DNA of 16,313 nt from Archangium sp. Lineage in GTDB: Bacteria > Myxococcota > Myxococcia > Myxococcales > Myxococcaceae. Of the stretch, positions 1 through 7,205 are shown piece after piece. Both the position numbers and the translations under genes were made by a program. The stretch lies in assembly GCA_016793525.1 (NCBI GenBank), contig JAEUJT010000033.1, positions 1 to 16,313 of the forward strand, in the 5' to 3' direction. The notes beneath the pieces are model-generated. The model made no database searches. It saw nothing but the letters and a program-made list of their open reading frames with translations, and was not told the DNA's origin. How positions within the stretch are numbered: the first letter of the stretch is position 1; each line of letters starts with the position of its first letter.

Positions 1-591
1 GATGGTGAGGAGCGACCGGGCGATCTCTCGGCGGCGCCCAGCCCCCACCCAGTCCCAGTAGCGGGAGGCGGCCAGCCGCGCCAGGTCGAGCCGCTGTTGC
101 TCGAGCGAGGCCTGCGCGGCGACCTGGCCTTGGCGGGCGCGGGCGATGGTGGTGCGCCGGCGGTCGACCCAGCCGTTGCGGAGGAGCGGGAGGTCGAGGC
201 CCGCTCGCACCTCGCCGAGCGAGTTGGTCGCGCGCTCGCCGTAGTACACGGGAAAGTCGCCCTGCCCGAGGCGGTACCCGGCGAACAGATTCAGGCCGTA
301 CAGCGGAGTCGGCTGCTCGAGGACCACGTCGAAGCGAGTACTGGTGTAGCCGCTGATGGGGATGAAACCGCCGCGGGCCTTGAGCGTCGGGTCGAAGGCG
401 CCGCGAGCGGCGAGCAGGTCGGCGCCGGAGGACTCCGCGTCGGCCCTCGAGGCATCGAGGAGGGGGTGTTCGCCCTCGACCGCCAACAGCACGTCGTCGA
501 GCGCGAGCGTCTTGCTCGAGGCAGGTGCAAGGGGCGAGGCCAGCGGGGCCTGCGCCAAGGCGATGGACAGCAGCGAGGTCAAGAGCATCAT
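1..591 (-). CDS. TolC-family outer-membrane efflux/secretion channel (N-terminal part, cut by window edge)
   Basis: Partial gene: 197 codons are present and the reading frame continues past base 1. Translation from the ATG at 591 gives a short hydrophobic leader (MMLLTSLLSIALAQA) that resembles a signal peptide with cleavage near residue 14. Next comes a region starting with LALDDVLLAV and EHPLLDASRADAE, which matches the opening helix of outer-membrane efflux proteins ('AL..A...NP.l..a.a'). Later features are a beta-strand-like stretch, 'AGLDLPLLRNGWVDRRR' near residues 130-146 and a helical region with SRYWDWV near 177-182, all in TolC-family order. It starts 18 bases after the HlyD-type gene and so should form the outer-membrane part of the same tripartite assembly. 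A second ATG at 588 is equally possible. No Shine-Dalgarno sequence is obvious. Family assignment is good; the substrate is unknown. Confidence 0.85.
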   Translation of the reverse strand, partial: MMLLTSLLSIALAQAPLASPLAPASSKTLALDDVLLAVEGEHPLLDASRADAESSGADLLAARGAFDPTLKARGGFIPISGYTSTRFDVVLEQPTPLYGLNLFAGYRLGQGDFPVYYGERATNSLGEVRAGLDLPLLRNGWVDRRRTTIARARQGQVAAQASLEQQRLDLARLAASRYWDWVGAGRRREIARSLLTI

Positions 592-609
592 GTCGACGGG
601 TCGGCGCGG

Positions 610-1908
610 CTATTTGTCCTTCGCGTCTTTGGTCGGCGGCTCGGTCTTGGCCACCACGGGTGGAAAGCCGTTGAAGCGGCGCCAGAGCTCGTAGCCGAGC
701 TTCACTTGGTTCACCAACACCCAGCCGTTCACCCGCACGCCCTGTCGCAGGTAGTGCCCGCTGGGCCACGGGTCGACCCCGTCAGGCTTGACGAGAATGC
801 GGAACTTGCCGCGCCCGTCGTCGGTGGCGTCGATGAGAATGATGCGCCCGCCGAACGTGCCCACCGCCACCGACGGCCAGCCGGTGAACTGGACCGCGGG
901 CCAGCCTTCGAACTGCAGACGCACAGGCAGCTCGTTGTTCAGCAGCGGCACGTCGTTGCCGTCGACCCAGAGCTCGACCACGCGGTCTTCGGAGTCGGGC
1001 ACCAACGTGGCGATGGTCGCGCCGGACTTGAGCATTTCTCCACCCAAGCCGATGACGCGCAGCACCGTGCCGTCGGTGGGCGCGACCACGCGCTGGGTCT
1101 GCTGTCTCGCGAGGCGCACCTCGGTGCGTGCGATTTCGGCCGACGCCGCCGCGAGCTCGGCCTCGGCGGAGGCGCGGGTGGCCCGTGCATCGTCGATGCC
1201 GGCGGTGGCATCGGTCGTCACCCGAAGGCGATCAGACTCGATGGCCAGCGCCTCGGCTTCGGCGGCCTGCAGCGCCGCGTGGGCTCGGTCGACGTCGGTC
1301 GAGGACCGAATTTCGTCGAGCTCGGCCAGCTCGACCGCGCGCTGCGACGCCAGGCCCTGCTCGAGCAGCTTGCGCTGGCGGTCGATGTTGAGCTTGGCCG
1401 TTTTCTCGGCGGCCGTCGCGGCGTCCATCGCTTGTCTCGCGGCGTTGGTGCGCTGCTTCGCCATGGCCACCCGAGACTCCGCCGCGCGCATGGCGGCGGT
1501 GCGAGACGCGTCGAGCGCCGTCACCCGCGAGCCGATCGACTCGATGCGCATTTTGGCCGCGTCACGCCGCGCGACGATCGCGTCGTATTCGCTCTTCAAC
1601 CGCCGGAGAATGTCGGGGTCGTTGTCGGTGATCTCCACCAGCACGTCGCCCTTCTTCACCCGGCTGCCTTCGTGCACGTACCAGCGGGTGGCGCGGCCCT
1701 CGATGGGGGCCTGGAGATCTTGTTGCCGCTCGACCGGCGCGAAGGCGATGACGCGGCCCTGGCCGTCGACCGTCTGCATCCACGGGGCGAAGGCGAGCGC
1801 CGCGGCCGTGATGCCGAGCGACACCACCAGCAGCCGGGCGAGCGTGCGCGTGGCTCGAGGGGCGCGCACGAGGAGTCGAGACGGGTGAATGGCGTCGCGG
1901 GCCATCAT
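610..1908 (-). CDS. HlyD-family periplasmic adaptor (membrane fusion protein) of a type I secretion-like system
   Basis: 432 residues from the ATG at 1908. It has one N-terminal membrane segment (about residues 23-43, ARLLVVSLGITAAALAFAPW), then 'GQGRVIAFAPVERQQDLQAPIEG', the usual first half of the lipoyl/barrel-sandwich hybrid. A long Ala/Arg/Glu-rich coiled-coil hairpin follows (about 100-270), then the second lipoyl half (VVAPTDGTVLRVIGLGGEMLKSG, about 274-296), a beta-barrel region and a Lys-rich C-terminus. The order and length fit HlyD-type adaptors, which bridge an inner-membrane transporter and a TolC channel. The ATG overlaps the TGA of the upstream ABC gene by 4 bases (ATGA), implying translational coupling and supporting this start. 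The frame stays open up to 1959, but that extension lies inside the ABC gene and is not needed. Confidence 0.9.
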   Translation of the reverse strand: MMARDAIHPSRLLVRAPRATRTLARLLVVSLGITAAALAFAPWMQTVDGQGRVIAFAPVERQQDLQAPIEGRATRWYVHEGSRVKKGDVLVEITDNDPDILRRLKSEYDAIVARRDAAKMRIESIGSRVTALDASRTAAMRAAESRVAMAKQRTNAARQAMDAATAAEKTAKLNIDRQRKLLEQGLASQRAVELAELDEIRSSTDVDRAHAALQAAEAEALAIESDRLRVTTDATAGIDDARATRASAEAELAAASAEIARTEVRLARQQTQRVVAPTDGTVLRVIGLGGEMLKSGATIATLVPDSEDRVVELWVDGNDVPLLNNELPVRLQFEGWPAVQFTGWPSVAVGTFGGRIILIDATDDGRGKFRILVKPDGVDPWPSGHYLRQGVRVNGWVLVNQVKLGYELWRRFNGFPPVVAKTEPPTKDAKDK

Positions 1909-4076
1909 GGGGCGCTTTCCCCTGCGGCCAGCGCGTTCGAGCGGAGTCGTCGGCCACACGCGCGACCGAGCGGGCCGTCGGCGTCACCGACCAAGGCCAC
2001 CAGGGTCCACGGGGCGGCGGGGTCGGTCAGCGCGCCGATGACGCGGGTGCGCACGTCGGGCGACAGGGCGTCGATGGGCGCGTCGACCACCACCATGCGC
2101 GGCCGGGCCGCCAGGGTGCGGGCCACCATCAGCAAGACCACCTGCCCGTCAGACAGCGGCGAACCCGTGGGCGTGAGCTGGGTATCGACTCCAGCCTCGA
2201 GCCGCTGAATGAATTCCAGCAGACCCACGCGCTCGAGCGCGGCGCGCACCTCGGCCGGGCCGACGTCGAGCCGACCCAAGGCCACGTTTTCGGCGATGCT
2301 GCCGGCGAAGACGTCGTGGCTCCGTACGAAGGCGACCCGGTCGCCGACGGCGTGGCCATCGGCCTGGTCGGGTCGCACGCCGTCGAAGGTCAGCAGCCCG
2401 CTGGTCGGCGCGCGCAGACCAGCCAACAGCTCGGCGAGCGCCACCCGGGCCGGCCCCTCGTCGAACACCACCGCGGCGCGCTCACCCGGCGTGAAGTCGA
2501 AGCGGAGCGGCTCGCTGACATACCCGTCGCGCGAGACGGTGACGCCGTCGGCCTTCACGCTCAGCCCTCCACCCGAGGGCAGCACCTCGGCGCCTTCTCC
2601 GGCCTCGAGCGGGAGATCGACCAGGTGCCCGAGCTTGTCGGCCGCGGCCACCAGGTCGTAGGTGTTCTCGAGAATCTTCCCGAACTTGGTGAGGCTGGCA
2701 GTCACCGCCGCCACGATGAGCTCGGCGGCCACCAGCTGGCCCAACGTCAGCTGCTTGTCGATGACCAGGTACCCGCCAATGGCCAGCAGCGCGCTGGTGG
2801 CGATGACCTGGGTCGCCAAGACGCCGACGGTCTGGCGCAGCACCACCCGGTAGTGTGAGCGCCGAGCCGACAGGTACCGGCGCACGAGGGCCTCGGCGTG
2901 CTCGACCGCCACTGCGTTGCCGCCGGTCGTTCGAAAGGTCGACACGCCGCGCGCCAGCTCTTGGATCCACGCGGCGACGCCATACTTCGCGTAGCTCTCG
3001 TCGAGCGCCGTCGCCACGCCGGAGCGCGACATGCCGAAGATGACCAGCGCGGCGGCGCCCAAAAGCACCACGTCGAAGGCGAGCAGGTACGGGTGGTAAA
3101 AAGCCAGCACGAGCATGCCGATGCCCGCTTGGAGCACGAGCGCCGTGCCCTCGAGCAGCAGCGTCGCCGCGGCCTTCTGCACCGTCACGACGTCGAAGAA
3201 GCGGTTGGCCAGCTCGGGGCCGTGTTTCCCGTCGTAGGCCTCGATGCGAACGCGGGGCAGCCGGTACCCCAGGTCGAGCGCGCTGCGCACGAAGAGGCGC
3301 TGCTGGAGCGTCTCGACCACCACCGACTCGAGCGCGCGAAGGACCGCCGCGAAGGACACCGCGACGAAGAAGAGCAGCGCCAGCACGACGATGGGCTGGA
3401 GGAGCGACCCGAAGGCCACCGTGTTGACCAGCGACTGCACGGCGATGGGAGTGGCCAGCGACAGCACGCCGATCGCCACCGAGTAGACGAGCACCACGCC
3501 GAGGTCGTCGCTCGCAATCGACACGAGCCGGCGGACCCGCTGCCACGGGCTCGGGTGGTGGCCGTGCGCGCCTTCGAGCTCGGCGAGCGGCTGGGCGGGC
3601 GTGACCGAGAGCCAGTCGAGCGGCCGCCCGGTGCTGACGCCGAGAGCGGTCGCGAGTGAGGGCCCGGTCATGAGGTCGGCGGGCGCGCCGTCGCTCCGGA
3701 GGACACGAACGTGGCCCAGGCGCACGGACTCCAAGACCAGGCATTCGCCCGTCTCCAGCCACAGCAACGCGGGCATCGGGACCCCGCCGGCGAGCGCGTC
3801 ATCGAGTGGCGCGCGATGCGCCGTGGTTCGAAGGCCCGCGGCGCGCGCAGCCCCCGCGAGCTGGCTCAGCGGCGCTTCGCCCTGGTGCGCCGCGAGGTGG
3901 TTGCGCACCGTTCGCCGCAGCTCGACCGGGTCGGCTTTGACGCCGGTCAACGCGGTCGCGTCTTCGAGCGCGCGCGCGAATTTGGCGACGCCAGCCGCGT
4001 CGGGCTCGCGTGCCACCGGGCGCTCCGTCAGGGCCTCCGAGGCATCATCGACGCTCGGCAAAGTGGGGTGTTTCAT
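1905..4076 (-). CDS. ABC-exporter-like membrane protein with C39-like N-terminus and degenerate (probably ATPase-dead) nucleotide-binding domain
   Basis: 723 residues from the ATG at 4076; a TTG at 4091 would add five. Order: about residues 50-150 resemble the C39-like domain of bacteriocin/RTX exporters (AARAAGL, LPALLWL-like 'MPALLWLETGE'), with no cysteine in the catalytic position. About six membrane segments follow at 190-465. From about 505 comes an ABC nucleotide-binding fold (PGERAAVVF, AELLAGLRAPTSG, FAGSIAENVALG). Almost every catalytic motif is altered. The Walker A slot reads FDEGPARVA (538-546), with Lys replaced by Arg and Ser/Thr by Val. The Q-loop Gln is Arg-Ser, and the signature is LSDGQ (641-645). 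Walker B keeps Asp665 but Glu is Ala666, and the switch His is missing (LVGDAD). The fold is undamaged and in frame, so this is not a frameshift. It lies directly upstream of HlyD and TolC genes. It may need a partner ATPase from elsewhere, or act without ATP hydrolysis; both are inference. Confidence 0.88.
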   Translation of the reverse strand: MKHPTLPSVDDASEALTERPVAREPDAAGVAKFARALEDATALTGVKADPVELRRTVRNHLAAHQGEAPLSQLAGAARAAGLRTTAHRAPLDDALAGGVPMPALLWLETGECLVLESVRLGHVRVLRSDGAPADLMTGPSLATALGVSTGRPLDWLSVTPAQPLAELEGAHGHHPSPWQRVRRLVSIASDDLGVVLVYSVAIGVLSLATPIAVQSLVNTVAFGSLLQPIVVLALLFFVAVSFAAVLRALESVVVETLQQRLFVRSALDLGYRLPRVRIEAYDGKHGPELANRFFDVVTVQKAAATLLLEGTALVLQAGIGMLVLAFYHPYLLAFDVVLLGAAALVIFGMSRSGVATALDESYAKYGVAAWIQELARGVSTFRTTGGNAVAVEHAEALVRRYLSARRSHYRVVLRQTVGVLATQVIATSALLAIGGYLVIDKQLTLGQLVAAELIVAAVTASLTKFGKILENTYDLVAAADKLGHLVDLPLEAGEGAEVLPSGGGLSVKADGVTVSRDGYVSEPLRFDFTPGERAAVVFDEGPARVALAELLAGLRAPTSGLLTFDGVRPDQADGHAVGDRVAFVRSHDVFAGSIAENVALGRLDVGPAEVRAALERVGLLEFIQRLEAGVDTQLTPTGSPLSDGQVVLLMVARTLAARPRMVVVDAPIDALSPDVRTRVIGALTDPAAPWTLVALVGDADGPLGRACGRRLRSNALAAGESAP

Positions 4077-4091
4077 GGGCAGAACTGGCAA

Positions 4092-4119
4092 GGGATAGCC
4101 AGCTGGAGAAAGATGGCAA
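4092..4119 (-). promoter_or_regulatory. possible sigma-70-like promoter of the ABC-HlyD-TolC operon
   Basis: In the 76-base gap before the ABC gene, the minus strand reads TTGCCA (4119-4114), 16 bases, then TATCCC (4097-4092). The -35 matches TTGACA at 5 of 6 bases and the -10 matches TATAAT at 3 of 6. Transcription would begin near 4085, giving a very short leader before the ATG at 4076, and would exclude the upstream TTG start. The -10 is weak, so this is a suggestion only. Confidence 0.28.
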
Positions 4120-4152
4120 CTGTCTTTTCCGTTTCAGCCACCGCAGAAGACG

Positions 4153-4659
4153 TCACTTCGGCGCCAACAGGGCATCGATCTCGACGGAGAGGCGCTGCTC
4201 GGCGTCATCGGTGACGCCTTCGTGCACGTGCCGCACGACGCCGTGTTGGTCGATGACGTACGAGGTGGGAATGAGGGTCACCTTGAGCGCCTGCTCGATG
4301 GCTCCAGCACCCGGGTCGCGCAGCACGGGCAGCGTCAGCTTCAGCTCGGCGATGAAGCTCGCCACGTGCGCCGCGTCTTCGTCGACGTTGATGGTGAAGA
4401 CTTTCAGGCCGCGCTCGGCGTAGCGGGCCTGGAGCGCGTGGTACGTCGGCAGCGTGTCTCGGCAGGGCTCGCACCAGGTGGCCCACACGTCGAGGAGCAC
4501 CACGTGGCCGCGCTCCGAAGCGAGGGTCCACGGTTCGCCGCCCGGGTAGCGCTGGAGCGCCAAGGTCGGTGTTGCCGAGCTCGGCTCCGAGGTCGTCGGG
4601 GGAGGTGTCGCGCGCGGCGTGGCGCAACCGACGAGCAGCAGCACGGCGAGGGACCTCAC
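4153..4659 (-). CDS. TlpA/ResA-like thioredoxin-fold lipoprotein
   Basis: 168 residues from a GTG at 4659. A very short leader ends in the lipobox-like LLVGC (Cys12), followed by a Pro/Thr/Ser-rich linker (15-32), so the protein is probably a lipid-anchored periplasmic protein. The thioredoxin fold is clear: VVLLDVWATWCEPCRDTLP carries the WCxxC redox centre (residues 62-66), followed by FTINVDED (89-94) and the cis-proline loop LIPTSYVID (129-137). This is the TlpA/ResA arrangement, in which the redox pair reduces or shuffles disulfides outside the cytoplasm. The GTG overlaps the mpl stop codon as GTGA, which fixes this start and suggests coupling. The frame is open far upstream to 5403, but that part is only mpl read out of frame. 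Substrate is unknown. Confidence 0.88.
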   Translation of the reverse strand: MRSLAVLLLVGCATPRATPPPTTSEPSSATPTLALQRYPGGEPWTLASERGHVVLLDVWATWCEPCRDTLPTYHALQARYAERGLKVFTINVDEDAAHVASFIAELKLTLPVLRDPGAGAIEQALKVTLIPTSYVIDQHGVVRHVHEGVTDDAEQRLSVEIDALLAPK

Positions 4660-6116
4660 GCGCGCTCCGCGAGTCGCTTGAGCAGCGAGTCGATGAAGCC
4701 GCCGAAGCTGCCGTTGCTCATCACCAGCACCACGTCGCCGCGCTGGGCTCCCTGCGCCACTTCGTCGAGGGCGGCCTGCACGGTGGTCGGCGCGGTGGAG
4801 GGGATGCCCGACTTCGAGAGCTCCGCCGCCACGCGCGGCACGTCGAGCTCTTCGCCGCTGGGGATCTTGTCGTGTTTCTCGGGCACCTTGATGGTGGCAC
4901 GCGAGGCCCCCGTAAAGCTGTGCGCGTACTCGTCTTGGTGAATGTTGCGGCGGCTGGTGTTGGAGCGCGGCTCGAACACGGCCCATACCCTTCTCGTCGG
5001 CCAGCGGTTTTTCACCGCGAGAATCGTCTCCTTCACGGCCGTGGGGTGGTGGGCGAAGTCGTCGACGACCATCACCCCGCTCGGCTCGCCGCGCACTTCT
5101 TGTCTCCGCTTCACGCCGCGGAACGACGCGAAGCCGGAGGAGATCTCTTCGTGGCTGAGGCCGAGGCTCTTCGCTGCCGCGTAAACTCCGAGCGCGTTCT
5201 CGACGTTGTGGCGCCCACCCATCGGCAGCAGCACGTCTGGCGTGGTGGCTCCGTCGATGCGAACCGCGAAGTGCGCGCCTTCGGTCGTGAAGCGCAACCC
5301 GTGCGGGGTGAAGTCGGCCTGCGCGCCCTCCGTGCCCGAATAGGTCTTGAACGGAACGCCGCTCGCTTCGACCAGGGCGCGCGCGTTCGGGTACTCGCTG
5401 CACACCGCGACGAAACCCGTTTTCGGCAGCTTCTCCAGCAGCGCGCGGAACGACGATTCGTAGTGCGCGAGGTCTCGGTAGATGTCGGCGTGGTCGAACT
5501 CGACGCTGGTGAGAATGAGCGTCTTCGCCTGGTAGTGGAGGAACTTGGGGCCCTTGTCGAAATACGCGGTGTCGTATTCGTCGCCCTCGAGCACGACGTG
5601 GGGGCCTTTCCCCAGCCGGTAATTCCCCGCGTAGTTCTGCGTCACACCGCCGACGAGAAACGACGGGTCGCGGCCCGCCTCGACCAACACGTGGGCCATG
5701 AGCGACGAGGTCGTGGTTTTTCCGTGAGTACCGGCCACCACCACCGAGTGCCGCGGAGCGAGGAACAGCGCTCCCAACGCCGCGGGGAAGCTCATGTGCG
5801 GAATGCCACGCTCGCGCACCGCGGTGGCCTCGACATTCACTCGGCGAATCACGTTGCCGATGATGACCAGGTCGGGCTTCGCGGCATCGAGGTTGGCGGC
5901 GGCGTACGGCGTGAGCGCGGCAATGCCCCAGGCCTTCAGCATGTCGCTCATCGGCGGGTACACGTTTTCGTCGCTGCCCGTCACCGCATAGCCGGCGGCC
6001 TTCAACATGCCGGCGAAGCTGCCCATGCCGGTGCCGGCCACGCCCACGAGGTGAATGCGCTTGGGCGTGCGCGGGTCGATGGTGTGCAGCACCGCTCGGT
6101 CGTCGTCGGCGCTCAT
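4656..6116 (-). CDS. mpl: UDP-N-acetylmuramate:L-alanyl-gamma-D-glutamyl-meso-diaminopimelate ligase (Mpl)
   Basis: 486 residues, the usual size. Mpl is a cytoplasmic ATP-dependent Mur-family ligase that attaches recycled murein tripeptide to UDP-MurNAc. Visible motifs are the N-terminal HLVGVAGTGMGSFAGML (22-38), ATP loop GTHGKTTTSSLMA (129-141), EGDEYDTAYFDKGPKF (177-192, the stretch that typically sets Mpl apart from MurC), GRHNVENALG (301-310), VDDFAHHPTA (351-360) and FEPRSNTSRRN (381-391). The ATG overlaps the stop of the upstream EVE gene as ATGA, and its own stop overlaps the GTG of the thioredoxin-like gene, so the three are almost certainly one transcript. An LD-carboxypeptidase, which produces the tripeptide from tetrapeptide, lies in the other gene block of this window. 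Nothing is missing from the ligase. Confidence 0.95.
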   Translation of the reverse strand: MSADDDRAVLHTIDPRTPKRIHLVGVAGTGMGSFAGMLKAAGYAVTGSDENVYPPMSDMLKAWGIAALTPYAAANLDAAKPDLVIIGNVIRRVNVEATAVRERGIPHMSFPAALGALFLAPRHSVVVAGTHGKTTTSSLMAHVLVEAGRDPSFLVGGVTQNYAGNYRLGKGPHVVLEGDEYDTAYFDKGPKFLHYQAKTLILTSVEFDHADIYRDLAHYESSFRALLEKLPKTGFVAVCSEYPNARALVEASGVPFKTYSGTEGAQADFTPHGLRFTTEGAHFAVRIDGATTPDVLLPMGGRHNVENALGVYAAAKSLGLSHEEISSGFASFRGVKRRQEVRGEPSGVMVVDDFAHHPTAVKETILAVKNRWPTRRVWAVFEPRSNTSRRNIHQDEYAHSFTGASRATIKVPEKHDKIPSGEELDVPRVAAELSKSGIPSTAPTTVQAALDEVAQGAQRGDVVLVMSNGSFGGFIDSLLKRLAERA

Positions 6117-6589
6117 GGCGTGGTCTTCGCCTTCGCCAGCTTCAACACGTGGCTGAAGTGTTTCGGGTCGACCGGCTGCACGGACAGGCGTTGGCCGCGC
6201 TGCAGCAGCGGCATTCCGGCGAGCTTCGGGTCGGCCTTCAGTTTCTCGAGGGGGAGCACTTCGGAGAACTTCTCCACGAAGCGAATGTGCCGCATCACCC
6301 AGCGTGGGTCGGCCTTGTCGCTGGTGGCGTCGTAGAACTCGCTCTTCTTCTCGAACTGCGTTGGATCCGCGACGGGGGGCCCATCGACCGCGGCGAGACC
6401 GGCGACGCCCGAGGGATCAGCGCTCGAGTGGTAGAACAGCACCAGGTCGTCTTTCGACATGTCGTCGCGCATCGAGTTGCGCGCCTGGAAGTTCCGCACG
6501 CCTTCCCACCCGGTTCGTTTCGCGCGCGCGAGGTCGTCGATGGAGAAGACTTCGGGCTCGCTCTTCATCAGCCAGCAGCGTCGAGGCAT
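6113..6589 (-). CDS. EVE-domain protein (thymocyte nuclear protein 1-like)
   Basis: 158 residues, essentially a single EVE domain. Diagnostic stretches are CWLMKSEPEVFSIDDL (5-20), GWEGVRNFQARNSMRDDM (27-44), DDLVLFYHSS (47-56), VAGLAAVDGPPVADPTQF (62-79) and QRGQRLSVQPVDPKHF (130-145). EVE domains have a PUA-like fold and are thought to bind nucleic acids, including modified bases; the role of the stand-alone bacterial proteins is not settled. It sits 27 bases after the ECF sigma gene and its TGA overlaps the mpl ATG. No Shine-Dalgarno sequence is visible, and the space before its ATG is filled by an inverted repeat (6592-6616). Family assignment is firm; its job in this operon is not known. 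Confidence 0.92.
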   Translation of the reverse strand: MPRRCWLMKSEPEVFSIDDLARAKRTGWEGVRNFQARNSMRDDMSKDDLVLFYHSSADPSGVAGLAAVDGPPVADPTQFEKKSEFYDATSDKADPRWVMRHIRFVEKFSEVLPLEKLKADPKLAGMPLLQRGQRLSVQPVDPKHFSHVLKLAKAKTTP

Positions 6590-6591
6590 GC

Positions 6592-6616
6592 CGACCGATT
6601 ACCCGAAATTCGGTCG
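6592..6616 (-). repeat. 7-bp perfect inverted repeat filling the sigma factor-EVE gap
   Basis: CGACCGA (6592-6598) and TCGGTCG (6610-6616) are perfect reverse complements separated by 11 bases. In the minus-strand mRNA this gives a hairpin that begins at the base next to the sigma-factor stop codon and ends two bases before the EVE ATG. It occupies the place of a ribosome binding site. No U-tract follows, so it is not a typical terminator. A DNA operator is another possibility. Confidence 0.5.
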
Positions 6617-7120
6617 TCAGTCGGCGTCGGTGTCGTCGTCGCGGCGCAGGTACGTCATCAGCCGTGCGCGGGCGCGGTTGAGGGCGCTCTTCACGGTGCC
6701 CTCCGGTACGCCGAGGAGCCGGGCGATGTCGGGGTACGAGTGGCCGCGCACGTCGCGCAGTGTCACCATCTGCCGGTGCTGCTGCGAGAGCGTGCCCAGC
6801 GCGTCGAGGAACTGGGTGTGGCGCTCGTGCTGCAAGGTGCAGGTCTCGGGGTCGTCGATTTCGTCTTGAGTCGTCTCGAGCTTCGAGCGCCGCTGCTTCG
6901 CGCGCAGCGAGTTGATGGACGAATTGACGACGATGCGGTGGAGCCAGGTGGTGCAGGCCGAGGCGCCGTCGAAGCGCACGTTGCCGAGGGAGAGCTTGGT
7001 GAACACGTCTTGCACCACGTCTTCGGCTTCGTCGGGGTCGCGCACGATGCGGCGGGCGATGGCGACGGCGCGTTGCCGGTGAAGCCGGTACAGCTCGGAG
7101 ATGGGGGGCAGTGCGCTCAT
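6617..7120 (-). CDS. ECF-type (sigma-70 family) RNA polymerase sigma factor
   Basis: 167 residues from the ATG at 7120, with just the two domains expected of an ECF factor. Region 2 (about 8-78) includes YRLHRQRAVAIARRIVRDP, AEDVVQDVFTKL (-10 recognition and core binding) and TWLHRIVVNSSINSLRAKQRR. Region 4 (about 104-158) has the helix-turn-helix GHSYPDIARLLGVPEGTVKSALNRARARL, which reads the -35 element. The tail is acidic (DDDTDAD). The frame is open back to 7375, but that part overlaps the divergent plus-strand gene and has no sigma similarity, so 7120 is preferred. No anti-sigma factor or zinc-finger partner gene is adjacent; the downstream neighbours are the EVE protein and mpl. Target promoters cannot be read from the window. 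Confidence 0.92.
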   Translation of the reverse strand: MSALPPISELYRLHRQRAVAIARRIVRDPDEAEDVVQDVFTKLSLGNVRFDGASACTTWLHRIVVNSSINSLRAKQRRSKLETTQDEIDDPETCTLQHERHTQFLDALGTLSQQHRQMVTLRDVRGHSYPDIARLLGVPEGTVKSALNRARARLMTYLRRDDDTDAD

Positions 7121-7205
7121 GGCTGGTCCGTCGTTCAACGGGCCACCGCCGCGAAGGATCTTTCCCCCGCTCGACAGGCCTGAAACCGTCTGGTCTTGTT
7201 GACGA
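7121..7205. promoter_or_regulatory. divergent intergenic spacer between the sigma factor and the propeller gene
   Basis: This 85-base gap separates two divergent genes and should hold both promoters. On the plus strand TGAAAC (7181-7186) resembles the -35 of some ECF-type promoters, but the sequence 16 bases on (CGAATG) already includes the ATG of the propeller gene, so the match does not place a start convincingly. TCGACA (7171-7176), 17 bases, TCTTGT (7194-7199) is a weak sigma-70-like pair. No clear ribosome binding site is seen for either gene. Confidence 0.35.

Noticed and set aside
97..2208. 703-codon open frame on the plus strand
   Set aside because: It lies opposite the TolC, HlyD and ABC genes, is rich in Arg/Gly/His with no domain, and is the usual antisense shadow of GC-rich coding DNA.
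1908..2579. Frameshift or sequencing error as cause of the damaged ABC motifs
   Set aside because: Fold-defining residues before, between and after the lost motifs all stay in one frame, and the alternative frames do not restore any motif.
4153..5403. A 416-residue protein fused upstream of the thioredoxin domain
   Set aside because: The N-terminal part is mpl read in another frame; the GTG at 4659 with a lipobox leader and GTGA overlap is a natural start.
4569..6335. 588-codon open frame on the plus strand
   Set aside because: Antisense shadow of mpl and the EVE gene, with typical low-complexity Arg/His/Gly-rich translation.
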